From NCBI RefSeq assembly GCF_034190915.1, contig NW_026947496.1:27002001-27066000 (forward strand): DNA of 64,000 nt. Direction: 5' to 3'. The notes under the pieces are model-generated. The model did no database searches. It was given only the letters and a program-made list of their open reading frames with translations, and had not been told where the DNA came from. The translations under genes and the position numbers were made by a program. This DNA is from Cavia porcellus (Eukaryota > Chordata > Mammalia > Rodentia > Caviidae). Positions 23,700 through 34,619 of this stretch are shown here, one piece after another; the stretch's first letter is position 1, and the number at the start of each line of letters is the position of its first letter.

Positions 23700-24795
23700 A
23701 TCACACACAATAACAATGAGTGTAAGAGACACAGAAACAGGTACCACTTCAGATCTACTCAGCAAATTTCAAGTATACCATACACGTGATTATTAATATA
23801 CCTTTAACCATTTGCATTTTTTCTTCACCATTTGTGGCAACTACCACTGTACTGTGTTTAGGAGTGCACACATCTTACATTCCACATATAAGTGAGGAAG
23901 AGAGAGTGCTACACTTGTCTTTATGTGGTTTACTTCACTCACAACATCCTCTAGATTCATCAGCGTTGTTAAAATGGCAGGAATTCTTTTTTAAGGCTAC
24001 ATGAGATTCCATTAGATATTAGAATAAATGTATTTTTCCAAATATATGTATAAGTATCATATCTATTTTATCTCATATAATGACAAATGATCCATATAAT
24101 GATTGATGACCACGTAGAGATTTCCATAGCCTGGCCATTATGGCTAACGTTGACATGAACATGGGATAAAGATATCATCTCAAGATACTAATTACATTTC
24201 ATTCAAATATAGAGACAGAAAAACACTATTTGAATTGTATAGCTCCATTTTTAATTTCTTAAATTGTTTTGAGAAAGCTCCATGCTCTTTTCTGTAATAG
24301 CTACATCACTTTACATTGCTAACAAGTTATAAAAATTTTTCCACTTTTTTCCACATGTATCTCTTGTCTTTTTGATAATATCCATTATAACAAGTATGAA
24401 GTAGTATATTATTGTGACTTTGGCTTGTATTTTCTTAATGATTTGTAAAATTAAGCACCTTTTTATGTACTCGTTGGCCATTTGTATGGTTTTGAAAAAA
24501 CATCTTATAAGGGCTTTTCCTTATGTTTAATATGGATTTTTCTGCTCATTTGTTTTATGTTTTTCCTAATCTTTTATTTGAGTTGTGTATATATTTGGGA
24601 TCATTAATCTCTTTTCAGATGTAGAATTTGTAATTTTTTTCTGTCATTCTGTAGGCTGTCCCTGCACTCTGTGAAAAAGCTTTTTAATTCAATGCAATCC
24701 CATTTGCTTATTTTTTGCTTTTTTCAGCTTTTACTGTGCATTGTGGTTAAGGCCAGAAAACTAGCACTCAGATTGATGTAAAAAAACTTTTCAGG
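23700..24795 (-). mobile_element. Old antisense L1, 3' UTR and ORF2 end (part 1 of 3)
   Basis: Reverse-strand L1 text: 'catttgtggcaactaccact', 'acattccacatataagtgag', 'acaacatcctctagattcat', 'cattctgtaggctgtccctg' and 'tgcaatcccatttgcttatt'. Strongly diverged. It continues after an ID-like SINE (24,797-24,882) and again after a Tigger element (25,175-25,956), so the three parts are one L1 copy. Confidence 0.7.
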
Positions 24796-24796
24796 A

Positions 24797-24882
24797 AGGG
24801 CTGGGGGCTTAGTTCAGTGGCATAAGTGCCTACCTGGCAAGCATGAGGTCAACAGTGTGATCCCTGGCACCCTCCCCCAAAA
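24797..24882 (+). mobile_element. ID-like tRNA-derived SINE, sense
   Basis: Starts 'gggctgggggcttagttcag' with an A-box-like 'ttagttcagtgg', continues 'gcctacctggcaagcatga', and has a B-box-like 'gtgtgatccctggcacc' before a short C/A-rich tail. It splits the antisense L1, which resumes directly after it. Confidence 0.75.
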
Positions 24883-24884
24883 TA

Positions 24885-25172
24885 ATCTTTTTAGTATTCC
24901 TCTAACAGTTTCAGTTTTCAAGTCTTAAATCTTTACTATATATTGAGTTTACTTTTATATATTATATACGAGTATAATTTCATTCTTTCCATTGGGATGT
25001 ACAATCTTTCCCATACCATTTGTTGAAGAAACAAACCTTTTCCTATTTTGAGATTTTAGCAATCACATCAAAGATCAGTTGCCTGTGAGTGTGTGGATTT
25101 TTTCATTTCCTTGGTCTACATGTTCTTTTTATACCCAGGCCAAGATGTTTAGATTATGGTAATTTTGTGATA
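24885..25172 (-). mobile_element. Old antisense L1 (part 2 of 3)
   Basis: Reverse-strand ORF2 text 'tcccataccatttgttgaag', 'ttgatcttagc'-like and 'ccttggtctacatgttcttt' continues the same L1 copy up to 'gtaattttgtgata' at the edge of the Tigger insertion. Confidence 0.65.
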
Positions 25173-25174
25173 TA

Positions 25175-25567
25175 CAACTGGCCCTTGAATAGCACAGAAA
25201 TTAGGCTCTTTAAATATGCACAGATTTAAAAAATCCTCTTAGGACTTCTGATTTGCCAGGAGTTTAACTATTAAAAACTTGCTATGGTCCAAAACCCTTA
25301 CCAATAACATTAACAGTCAATACATGAGTATTATATATGGTAAAAAGAAATTCTGAGAACTGTAAGAACTTACTTTTTAACTGTGATATGTGACTTAATG
25401 AAGAGATGAACTGTTTTCATGGGGATAGTAAGCATGACAGGATATTTTAAGGAGACAGTCCTAACACTGAGTCACCACAATAGCAACAGGATTGGCTATG
25501 AAATTACTACAGCCATATACTTTGTACAGCAGTTAATCTTTTGCAATTAAGATGCAATAATGCATTC

Positions 25568-25605
<38 letters not shown>

Positions 25606-25956
25606 TCTTTTTCCTTTTTATTGGTACTGGGGATCGAACTCACGAGTGCCTGCTTGCAAGGCAGGCGCTTATACCGCTGAGCTAAATCCCCAGCCCCAAT
25701 AATGCATTCTTATAATTTCTTACAGTTTTCTCAGCTGCAAATGGTTGTGTATATAGTCTGTTAGCATTCATATGTATATTTGGATAGCCATCAATGTTCT
25801 GTAATAGATCTACATCTTTTAATGGCAGTAAATAATGAAACTTCTATGATATGTGGTTCATTTGGGAATTTTTTCAGACTGCTGCAAATTAAAAAAAAAA
25901 AAAAATCTGCCTCTAAGTGGGCCCACACAGTTCAATTGCATGTTGCTCACAGTTTG
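25175..25956 (+). mobile_element. MER44-like Tigger (pogo) nonautonomous DNA transposon, inserted in L1
   Basis: The left end 'caactggcccttgaatagca' and the reverse complement of the right end ('caaactgtgagcaacatgca', then 'gaactgtgtgggcccactt') resemble one another and the terminal inverted repeats of MER44/Tigger-class elements. Internal text 'cccttaccaataacattaac' followed by 'agtcaatacatgagtattat' also fits. A TA lies just left of the element, as expected for Tc1/mariner superfamily targets. L1 sequence is continuous when the segment is removed. No transposase frame. Orientation is nominal. A young SINE sits inside. Confidence 0.55.
25571..25697 (-). mobile_element. Young ID-like SINE, antisense, with perfect 15-bp target-site duplication
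   Basis: On the minus strand the body (25,605-25,697) starts GGGGCTGGGGATTTAGCTCA, has an A-box-like TAGCTCAGCGG (25,674-25,684), a B-box-like GAGTTCGATCC (25,631-25,641), a 3' extension ending in GAC, and a pure 33-nt A tail (plus-strand T-run 25,572-25,604). The duplication AATAATGCATTCTTA flanks it at 25,556-25,570 and 25,698-25,712. Perfect duplication and uninterrupted tail indicate a recent insertion. Confidence 0.93.
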
Positions 25957-26700
25957 ATTGTATGTTGAAATTAGGAAATGGGACTCCTCTAGCTTTATTC
26001 TTCTTGCTTTTGTTAGTTTGAATATTCAGAATCTCTTCTAGTTCTATATCAATTTTAGGAATGCTTTTTGTCTTCTGTAAAATATTCTTGCACTTTTATT
26101 AGGTATTTCATTGACTTTGTCTATGGCTTTGGTTAATATGGTTATTTTAACAATATTATTTCTTCTGATTTGTGAACATGAGATGTCTTTCCATTTATTT
26201 CTTTCTTTTTTAAATTTATTTTATCAGTACTTTAAAGTTCTCAGTGTACATATCTCTTACCTATTTGGATAAATTTTTTCAAAGTATTTTATTCCTTTTT
26301 TTGTTGTTCTATTGCAAATGGGGTTGTTTGCTTAATGTAATTTGGGAATAACTTCCTTTTAGTGTGTAGAAATGCAACTGATTTTTGTATATTGATTTTT
26401 GTATCTTGCAACCTAAGTGAATTTGTTAATTCTAAGCATTATTTTGATCACATCTTTAAGATTTTACTTATTAGACATGAAACTATCTGCAAACAGATGA
26501 CTTTAGTTCATCTTTACCTATTTGAATGCCTTTTTATTTCTTTTTTCTTGATGAATATTTTTACCTAGGATTTCTAACGATATGTAAAGTAGAAATTATG
26601 ACAGTGGACATCTTTCTTTTTTTCTAATCTTAGAGGGCAAGATTTAAGTTTTTCACTATTGAGTTTAACAAAGTTTGAGCTTAACAAAATACTTTTTTTG
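25957..26700 (-). mobile_element. Old antisense L1, ORF2 reverse-transcriptase region (part 3 of 3)
   Basis: Reverse-strand text 'tgaaattaggaaatgggact', 'cctctagctttattcttctt', 'gcaactgatttttgtatatt', 'gattttgtatcttgcaacct', 'actatctgcaaacagatgac' and 'gacagtggacatctttcttt' follows the antisense of L1 ORF2. Collinear with parts 1 and 2. Confidence 0.7.
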
Positions 26701-27184
26701 GCAAAACACTTTTAAGAAGAGCATGAAAAGAGTTTCCTTGCTTTTTTTCCTAATTGGTCCTGAAACTCAACATTTTTAATTAGAAGATACTTGCAAAAGA
26801 TGAATTGTCCTATATCATTTTTTATATCCTTTCAATTTCACATATAAAGAGCACAGATAAATATATACATGAGCAAATATGTCTATGCCCATGTCTACGT
26901 CTATGTATGTCTATGTCTATGTCTACAAATGCATATAAAGCATTAGCATTTCAAGAATGGGAGCTTCAATAGTTCAATTTGTTAAAACAAAACAACTGTA
27001 ATTCAAAACACATCACCAGAACATGTAAAAGGCCTTATTCAAGTCACAAGTAGTGGGAGAACAAATTGAATTGTTCTAAAGAAAGATAAAAATACCATAA
27101 TCTGAAAAAAGATAGCTCAGAAACATGTTATAAATGATTATACTGTATCAAAAAAAAAAAAAAAAAGAAAGGAAGAAAGAAATG
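26701..27184. other. Unrecognised span ending in an A-run
   Basis: Includes a TATGTC-type hexamer repeat (separate entry) and ends in 18 A residues (about 27,151-27,168) after 'gattatactgtatc'. The A-run could be the tail of a short plus-strand retroposed sequence, but no source is recognised. Confidence 0.3.
26877..26932 (+). repeat. TATGTC hexamer repeat, imperfect
   Basis: About nine units of 'tatgtc'/'tacgtc'/'tatgcc' with point variation. Confidence 0.8.
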
Positions 27185-27590
27185 TCTTCTAAGGAATCTC
27201 CACACTGATTTCCATAGGGATTGCACCAGTCTACACTCCCACCAAGAGAGAAGTGTTCCTTTTTCCCTACAGCCCCAAAAACATTTGTTATGCATTGGTT
27301 TCTTGATGGCAGTCATTCTTTCTGGAGAGAGACAGAATCTCAATGTGGTTTTAATTTGCATTTCTCAAGTGATCAGTGATGTTGACATGTCTTCATCTAT
27401 TTATTTGCCAGCTGTATTTCTTCATCTGAGAAGTTCATGTTCATCTTAGATGCCCATTTGTGAATTGGGTCTTTCAATTTGATGGGAGGGAGGCTGATGA
27501 TGTTCAGTTCTTTATATGTTCTAGATATAAGCTCATCAAAAAGAGCAATTTGTGCTGTAATTGTTTCTTTGATCATTTTATGTGCTTAAA
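27185..27590 (-). mobile_element. L1 ORF2 fragment, antisense
   Basis: The minus-strand frame 27,128-27,361 aligns with the ORF2 C-terminal region of the intact element here: it keeps 'MQIKTTLR', 'LSPERM', a zinc-knuckle-like Cys block and 'SLWKSVWRF'. Upstream text ('gtgatcagtgatgttgacat', 'gatgcccatttgtgaattgg') continues into ORF2. The element lacks its 3' part: it stops abruptly at the SVWRF block next to an A-rich run. Less diverged than the 23.7-26.7 kb copy. Confidence 0.75.
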
Positions 27591-28815
27591 TCTTATAACC
27601 TGAAGAACTAAATCTAAGATAATAATATGCAATATATTAACTAGTGTTAATTTCCTACTATTTTTTGAAATTCTGTATCATTTATATCCTTTTTTTCTGT
27701 TTTGCTTTTTAAAATAAAGAATTGTCAACCTTTGAAGCTCTTTGCAAATATTTTCAACCTGGTATCATTCAAGGTAAAAAACGCATTCAAATATGCTAAG
27801 AAGTAGCTCTTCAAGTTCTATCTAAATTAATGGCCAATAAAATAAATCATAGGAGCTCATTTCTCAGCTGTGTTGATTTTGTAAGTATGATGAAACTAAA
27901 AATTCACTATCAGTTTTGTCTTATGCTTATTGAGATCATAACAAATTGTTATAAAGTAGAATTTAATTAAAAATAATGACACAATGTGTTTGAATATGTC
28001 AAATTTTAGGTTTGCAACATAAATTGATATAATTAACCTAAAATGTATGTGTTATTCAATGCCATCTGAAGAAAGTCACGAACTAATAAATGGAGTTCAT
28101 TCTGTCCGTACTCATTATCTTTTTGTCACTAATATGACAAGATTAGAATCAATCATAAACCTTACCAGTTTTTAACAGAAGTTAAATCTAACTGAATTTT
28201 CTATTAGAAATACATACATAGCTAATATCATTAGAAGCAAACTGGGGAGGGGGCTAAATAAATGTGTTCAACTCTTTCTAGTTAAAGATTTCATGCAGTG
28301 CGCTGTACTTGAAAATTGGGACACTTAATGTCCCATTTAATCCTGAAGAATGTTATGTCACATTCATACTTTGTCACTTTTAATATATTTCAGAGCCCAT
28401 CTCTTTATTCTTTTCAGTTTGCAAACATTTATATTTTGCAAGCATTTACCAACTAATATGTACAACTCATAAATAAAACAATTTGGTGCTTTAAAACATA
28501 TTTCATTGTTTTTAATTGTTAGAGAGTAGATAATGTATAGAACCATACCACTTAAAATAAAGAATTTTAGCCAGTCAATATCAAGGGAGGTCTTTTCACA
28601 TGAATTCTTTCCTTCCTTTTCATATAATTCAATATAATAAAGGAATAAAGTAAGTCTCACTTCTTAGAAATTTTTGGAAAATTAGGTATGAATGACATTT
28701 CTAGATATATGAGTTTAATTTGAAGTTGCAAAAAGTCAAATATCTCTTTTTGGTCAGATACTATGTTAGACAAAAAAGGAGGAGGAAGAGAGGAGATATA
28801 AACCATACCCTACAT
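27591..28815. other. AT-rich span with no recognised feature
   Basis: No long frame other than 28,364-28,660 (minus), which is low-complexity Lys/Ile/Leu-rich and has no recognisable domain. Confidence 0.4.
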
Positions 28816-31170
28816 AAAATAATGCCTCAGTTAACAAATTTAACTCTTCCCACAATTCTGGTCGTGAACTGAATTAGTTGCAGACTGAATAAAATTTCTC
28901 CATAAGGTTCAATGTAAATACTGAACTATATTTAACTATAAAAATATGAAACAAAGTACAGTATATTACTTTGAAGAGAACAATAAACTTCCATGAGGTG
29001 ACTTCAGGTGTGGAGAGCGGGAAGGTGGGTGAGGAGGAAATTGTCATTTGGAGAAAGAGTCCCCCTCCATAAGGACGTCAGAGAGATTTCCTGCAGGGAT
29101 TTCCTCTTTCCTTTGCCCCTTAGCTTCAGGATCACTTCTGCTGAAAAACTGATCTAATGTTTTTTCCTGCACTCCATAACCTTCCTGAAATGAGAGATCA
29201 TGTTATCATTCATCGGACAGTTATGTGACAGACATAACTGTGACAGTTATGTTGGGATGGTGCTTCTCAAAATAACCCTGGAACTTATCCATTTTCCCAT
29301 AATGGGTTTTATCACATCACTGCTAACTTGTTCCCTTCTTCCTCTTCCTCAGTGCAAGACTTCTTTTGCTGATCACTCTGGAACTCAGCAAGTTCTTCCA
29401 TCATCAGCTCCTCCGTATGGTCCTCAACAAGCTTCTCCATGTCTGTGACATGGAGAATCCAGACATACACTCTTGCGCATGGACACAAACTCCTCCATTG
29501 CCTGTGCATCGCATCCTTCAAAGTCACATTCAGTGACACTTTCTATCCACAGTTTCCTTCAGGCTGAATTTAAAGTTGGGTACATGACATACTCTTACGC
29601 ATTGTTAGTGAGGTTGATACAGTAGAGAACACTGAAATGTTTCTTCTAGAACTTTATTTTAGAGTTGAGGATGTCTCTTCAATGACATTAAAACACCTGG
29701 TGAAGACTTCCTTTGTATACAGCTTTCTTGAAGTTGCAGATCACTTGCTATTCAATGGGCTACAGAAGAGGAACTTGACCTTTCTGAAGTCATATTCAGC
29801 GTCCATATCATCCATCAAGGTTGGAGGGTGGGTTGGAGTAGGGTCCATCAGAAGAAGGCACCTTTAAGCAAGTTCTTGTCAGAAAGGTAATGGTGAACAC
29901 AAACACCTTGCATAGGCACCCCATGAACAACTGGCTTATGATTGAAGGTTTCACACTGCCTCATTCAGTCAGTCTGGTCTTGTTCACATCCTGTTCCTTG
30001 AATGCAGGAAGGGTCTGGGAATGGCACACTAGTAGTCACTTGACCTTCAGATCAACATTTACATTTACACATAAAAAAGGGTCCATCTACCCTTCATGGG
30101 ATTGTGCCCCAGCAGAGATTTTTCCTCCTGTGTGATATAGTTTCTGTTCAGTATCTTATTCCAGAAGATCCCTGGTTCAACATAGTTGAATACTGCTTGA
30201 ACTATGTAACCTTCTTCCTTCGTGAATTCTGTGAATTCTTTCTTGTAGGCTTCAGCAACAATCTTGTCAGAACTAGTGACCTCACCATGTCTCATCACAC
30301 TATAGGTGCCACTTCTCTTGTGGAATTCATCAAGCCAACCTCTGCCAGCTTTAAATTCATCACTTCTTGTACTTGTAGAGGGGTTTTCTTGTAGTAAATC
30401 GCTGTACAATTTTCTGGATTTTTCACAGATCATAGATTCACTAATACTATCACCTGCTGTTTCTCATTCAATCGCATTAACAAAAGTTTTTCCATTTCTT
30501 CCAGCACTTGTCCTCTGCTTGGTTAACATTATTACTCCTTTTCCCACATCAACTCCATTGGTGGTGTCTTCACTCTTCAAAATAATCAAGATTGTCACCT
30601 TCGCCCTCTTGTTCTTCGAGGCCATCAGTCACACAAATACCATGTTCGTGCTTTTTTACAATTTCCTTTTCAATCCAATGGTTATTTTTTTTTCAAAACC
30701 TTTTGCTTACTTTTCCCTCTTTCCATATTCTGGTGGCCTTTGTAATTGCTCTGCACATCCCTGTCACCTTCATTAGCATTTCTGCTCATTTCTTTTATCA
30801 CTATGCTTTCTCTGCACTCTTTGGTGAAATGTTGAATTTAATGACATGATATAGTACTAGCACACAAAAATATTCACAGCATCTGTGCTCCAGTCTGTCT
30901 GTGACTGGGATCTCATCTAGAGGATCCATGACCACATGTCCGAGTGGGGAAGATGACCTTTTTTCATATTCGTCACCTGATGTGGAGTTTGTGAACAGAA
31001 GCAACATTTTTCCAAATGCTTCTGATCCTGAACAGAACTGTTCCTCAATAGATGCATTTGTGAATCAAGGTTTCTGTATTCAGACATGCATAAATATGTA
31101 TAAAATAGAAAACAGACACAGTTTATCTCAAAAGCTCCACAGAACAATAGAAGATAAACAGGCTGTATAA
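28816..31170 (-). mobile_element. Tigger (pogo-type) autonomous DNA transposon remnant, antisense
   Basis: A transposase relic (separate entry) is flanked by AT-rich noncoding arms. The left arm has 'ttctggtcgtgaactgaatt' followed by 'aatttctccataaggttcaa', text like that of Tigger terminal regions. Terminal inverted repeats could not be paired by eye, so both limits are approximate. Confidence 0.6.
29312..30850 (-). pseudogene. Tigger/TIGD-like transposase pseudogene
   Basis: The minus-strand frame 30,065-30,433 (122 codons) carries the end of a CENP-B-type helix-turn-helix DNA-binding domain ('GRGWLDEFHKRSG') and the start of the DDE domain. At the place where the family has the first catalytic Asp ('FNxDExGxFW'-like) it reads FNYVEPGIFW, so the Asp is gone. 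The frame 29,312-29,539 holds the acidic C-terminal part ('HTEELMMEELAEF', then a Glu run). The middle (29,540-30,064) and N-terminal part (30,434-30,850) are broken by stops and frameshifts. Such transposases cut and paste their element at TA targets; this one is dead. The plus-strand frame 30,306-30,776 is a shadow. Confidence 0.72.
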
Positions 31171-31214
31171 AGTACAACGTTAGAGAATAGAAGAGCTGAC
31201 TCAAAGTTTCCTTG

Positions 31215-31470
31215 TCTTTTTCTTTCTTTTATTAGTATATGATTGCAGTGCATAAGGATAACATTCATCATGGTGAGCTGGTTCATTTGCATAACACATT
31301 TTACTTCCTTTTACACTCCCCTCGCTTTCCCTGCTCCTTCCATCTCTGGATCCCTTCCAATTTGCAACTGATCTATCTCCCTGTCACCTATCGCCTGTCT
31401 TTTATTTCTCTCATTTATTTATTTATAGCTTGGGTTTTTCATTTCTATTGTATTGGTGATGGTGGTGGTT
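31215..31470 (-). mobile_element. Possible L1 3' UTR fragment, antisense
   Basis: Pyrimidine-rich plus strand ('ttttattagtatatgattgc' then C/T-rich text to 31,420) resembles the reverse of the purine-rich L1 3' UTR, as also seen at 48.0-48.35 kb. No ORF2 is attached. Confidence 0.35.
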
Positions 31471-32234
31471 TTGCTTTAGAGTGACTTTAAAAATGTATTA
31501 CACAGTATTCTGGAAACAGTTGACTGAAGGAATTATTATGTCAATGAACACAGCATGCATTAAAAGAACTGTAATCTTACAGACCACAGTGACAAAACCA
31601 ACTGCGATACACAAAATAACTCACCAGGTGTGTTACTTACACATTGTTGTGCTTGCTTTGCCTGTCTCTTCTTATCATTGGAAGTCTCCTTTCATATTAA
31701 AGACTTCTGCACATTTTCCTAACATTATTTTCATAGACAATATGTAATAAATACAATAAGGCATCTCACCAAATCAGCCTCATTTCTACCTAAGGATTAA
31801 TTGAGGTGGTTTGTTTGTTCATTTGTTTGTTTGATTTTCCAGTGTGGAACTTTCTACCTTCTCTAAGAATTTCTGTTTCAAAAGATCCAATGTGAACAAC
31901 AAGAATGTATTGCTTTTTTAAAGTTCTTTGATAAATTTAGGTAGCTTCCACAATTGAGAGCTACTGATTTATTTTTATTTTTCAAAGGTAACTTCTTTGA
32001 AATAATTATTCAATATCTGGCTTTAAAAATAAGTCAGGTTTTTGAGAACTTTTAATTGTTTTTCTCCAACACTAAATTATTTTAGGCTGTCTAAAAATAA
32101 GGATATTTTCTTTTCAGCAGTCCATGTTCATAGATTAGCAACCCCATCATGTGGTATTTTGCTGAAATTGCCACTAAAGACATATTAGGCTTGAGCGTCC
32201 TTTTCATAATGGGAGGCAAACTTCTATAAAAATT
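31471..32234. other. Span with no recognised feature
   Basis: AT-rich. A small (TTTG)n tract lies at 31,809-31,833. The frame 31,481-31,747 has no recognisable domain. Confidence 0.4.
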
Positions 32235-32330
32235 CATTAATTTATTTATTCATTCAGCATTTATTGAACAGCTATTATATGTCAGGTGATTTTCTAGGTG
32301 CCAAACAACAAAAAATGAAAAATAAATATT
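32235..32330 (-). repeat. L2-type 3' end remnant, antisense
   Basis: 'tattcattcagcatttattg' followed by 'aacagctattatatgtcagg' and 'gattttctaggtgcc' is the characteristic antisense L2 3' terminus. Confidence 0.5.
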
Positions 32331-33754
32331 GGAATCTATTCATATCTCCATTGAAATCTACACAGCAACAAAGATAAATTCACTTGACCCCAATATATTG
32401 ACTAATACTTCTTCAAATTACCAGCCAGATGCTTTTAATTAAAATCTATGTTTTGCAGTAGTTTGAGCTCAGTACAAAGTTTGTTAAACCAGAGCCAAAG
32501 CAAGTCTGGTTGGCAGCTGTACCAGGGTGACATATTATCTGAGTAATGGGGGCATTTTCCTTCCTCTCTCACAGGGTATATGGTCATTAAATTGGAAATG
32601 TTAAAAAGCCCAAAAGAACAACATCCTTCAAAATTATATTGACCAACATTCAAGCCACCACCTTAAAAATTGTTAACTAATACTGAAGCCAAACCACTGT
32701 TGTTTTTTACATAAGTTTTTTTCCTCTTCCTCCAATCTTTTCAAAACTTTTTCTAGATAAGTGATTTTGCTATTTCTGAAAGTGTCAAATATGTAATGAG
32801 CTACATTCATGTATACAGATTCTATAAGCAAAATAATTACTCCTCAATGAACTGGAAGTTTCACCTTAGTGTTAGAAGGCAGAATGACATGTGCAAGAGC
32901 CCGGATTCAATCTCCAGCACCAAAAAGCAACAACAAAAAACACTTCATAATTAGGCATTGTGCCCTTTACTAACCAAAAGTCAACATGGGCTTTGATGTG
33001 CAGTGAATATAAGGACAATACTATTCATACATGAGAGGCAAAGCTCAAAACAAGATCATCATACCTAGAAGAAATTTTGCACACTTTCAGACCAATGTAC
33101 TATGGTTTTCTTATTAAAACAAGTTCATTCTATAAATATTGATGTTCTGGAATCATGTATGCAATTTAAGGATTTTAGGAGATCATAGAACACTATTAAG
33201 CTAAAAATTTCATTTGTTGGTAAATTTTAACCTCAAAATCTCAATAAAACTAGGATTTGTGGGGATGTCGATTCTCATTAATCCGTTAGTTTCAATGGTA
33301 TGAAAAGAAACATGTAAAAGAAATGGTATGAAAAATTGCACTTTGAAGACATAAAAACCTCGTACTTTTGAGACTCTCGATTTCATAATTCACAGAAAAA
33401 ACAAAGTCACTCTAGTTTCAAATATTCATAAACATGGACTTTGAAAACTTGGATGATACAAGAATAAATATTTGAGAACTAGATTTTCAGCTATAGTTAT
33501 ATGGTATGGAAGTGTATTAGCTGATGTTGAAGGCCAAGAATTCTTACAAAAAGCCTTACAAGAGTAAATGTCCAAAATAATGAGTAGATATTTCCTCTGT
33601 GTTACAATGAACACTGATAAAAATAGATATTGAGTAGTTGAACTGTAACTGATAGAATAAATTTTGAATTTATTTAATTTCAATTTAAACAGCCATACAT
33701 AGCCAGTTGCTGCCTTTAGACTATGCATGACTAAAATCCCATAGTATTACTGTA
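32331..33754. other. Span with no recognised gene
   Basis: AT-rich. Carries a short ID-like SINE piece (separate entry). The minus-strand frame 33,426-33,728 has no known domain. Confidence 0.4.
32883..32942 (+). mobile_element. ID-like SINE fragment, sense
   Basis: 'catgtgcaagagcccggatt' then 'caatctccagcaccaaaaag' is the B-box half of an ID element with an A-rich tail containing C interruptions. The 5' half is too diverged to read. Confidence 0.6.
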
Positions 33755-34135
33755 TTTGGTTGCTATGATGTCTCTAACGATGGAATTGTCATATGTATGG
33801 AAGGGAATTGGATCATGGGGGTGCTGCACTCATCTGTGGGTGGATCGGTGGGTGGTTGTACTGTTAATATTCAGGGCCTGGTTGTAGGTGGCCTACTGAT
33901 AGCATGATCTAGATGGATCTGTTTTTGTCTCCAGCTCCACCCTCTGCTGTCTCCTTCCTGGCTGCCTGGAATAGCACACCTTTTCCCCCACTATGCCCAT
34001 CTCCCATCCTCTTTCTGTTGTAGAGCCAGCCAAACATGGACTAAAACTGTGAACCAAAATAATTCTCTCCTCCTTTAAATGGCACATGTTGGATTTTTTT
34101 TCCAGAAATGAAAATATAACTAAGATAGATACTAT
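33755..34135 (+). mobile_element. MaLR-class LTR (MST/ORR1-like), sense
   Basis: 'gaattggatcatgggggtgc', 'ctgcctggaatagcacacct', 'agagccagccaaacatggac', 'taaaactgtgaaccaaaata' and 'attctctcctcctttaaatg' follow the 3' half of rodent MaLR LTRs. The end 'atataactaagatag' matches the usual '...ctaactaatac' terminus with decay. Solo LTR. Confidence 0.55.
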
Positions 34136-34194
34136 TTGTTTTTAATTTGTGATAGGCCACTTTTGTGGAGTTCCTTACAACACCTAAATTTGCA

Positions 34195-34460
34195 GTGTCC
34201 ACTTGGGTAGACTCTGAAGGCTGAAGACTGCTAACACCATGGTATGATATGATGTATTGTTAGTTTCAGCAGGGCTAGGTCTCAGAAGGGAACACAAGGA
34301 AGCTTCCAAGGGAACAAACAGATAGAAGCTAATTATTCAGCCAAACTTTCATATGTCCTACTTGCCTGTCTTGCTACCTGAAACAAATTTCTGTGCTCAG
34401 TAAAGTCTATTCCTTTGTTGTTCCTCAATAGATCCTGGTATTTGAGTCAGTCCAGGACTT
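34195..34460 (+). mobile_element. Possible ERV LTR 3' part, sense
   Basis: 'ttgctacctgaaacaaattt', 'ctgtgctcagtaaagtctat', 'tgttgttcctcaatagatcc' and 'tggtatttgagtcagtccag' look like the R-U5 end of a retroviral LTR. Family and 5' limit unknown. No internal region recognised. Confidence 0.3.
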
Positions 34461-34565
34461 CATAACACTCCCATGAAGACCTCTAGCCCCCAGACAATGA
34501 GTTTCTTCTTTTTAAATAAGGTTCCCACTTGACTAAGCTCCCATTTGACTGTGCATGACCTTAAT

Positions 34566-34588
34566 CTGTTTTGTTTTGTTTTGTTTTG

Positions 34589-34617
<29 letters not shown>
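34566..34617 (+). repeat. (TTTTG)n microsatellite
   Basis: About nine uninterrupted GTTTT pentamers ending in a T6 run. Similar to the pentamer tract in the L1 3' UTR at 44.42 kb, but no L1 sequence surrounds it. Confidence 0.92.

Positions 34618-34619
<2 letters not shown>

Noticed and set aside
25605..25697. tRNA gene
   Set aside because: A- and B-box-like sequences are present, but the 3' extension, long A tail and target-site duplication show a tRNA-derived SINE.
27150..27590. Possible twin-priming structure from the A-run plus antisense L1
   Set aside because: The order (plus-strand A-run at left, antisense ORF2 at right, no 3' UTR) does not match the geometry of a twin-primed insertion, unlike 48.0-49.2 kb.
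30306..30776. 156-codon plus-strand frame
   Set aside because: It lies antisense to the Tigger transposase relic, whose minus-strand frame carries recognisable HTH and DDE sequence. The plus-strand frame is hydrophobic shadow sequence.
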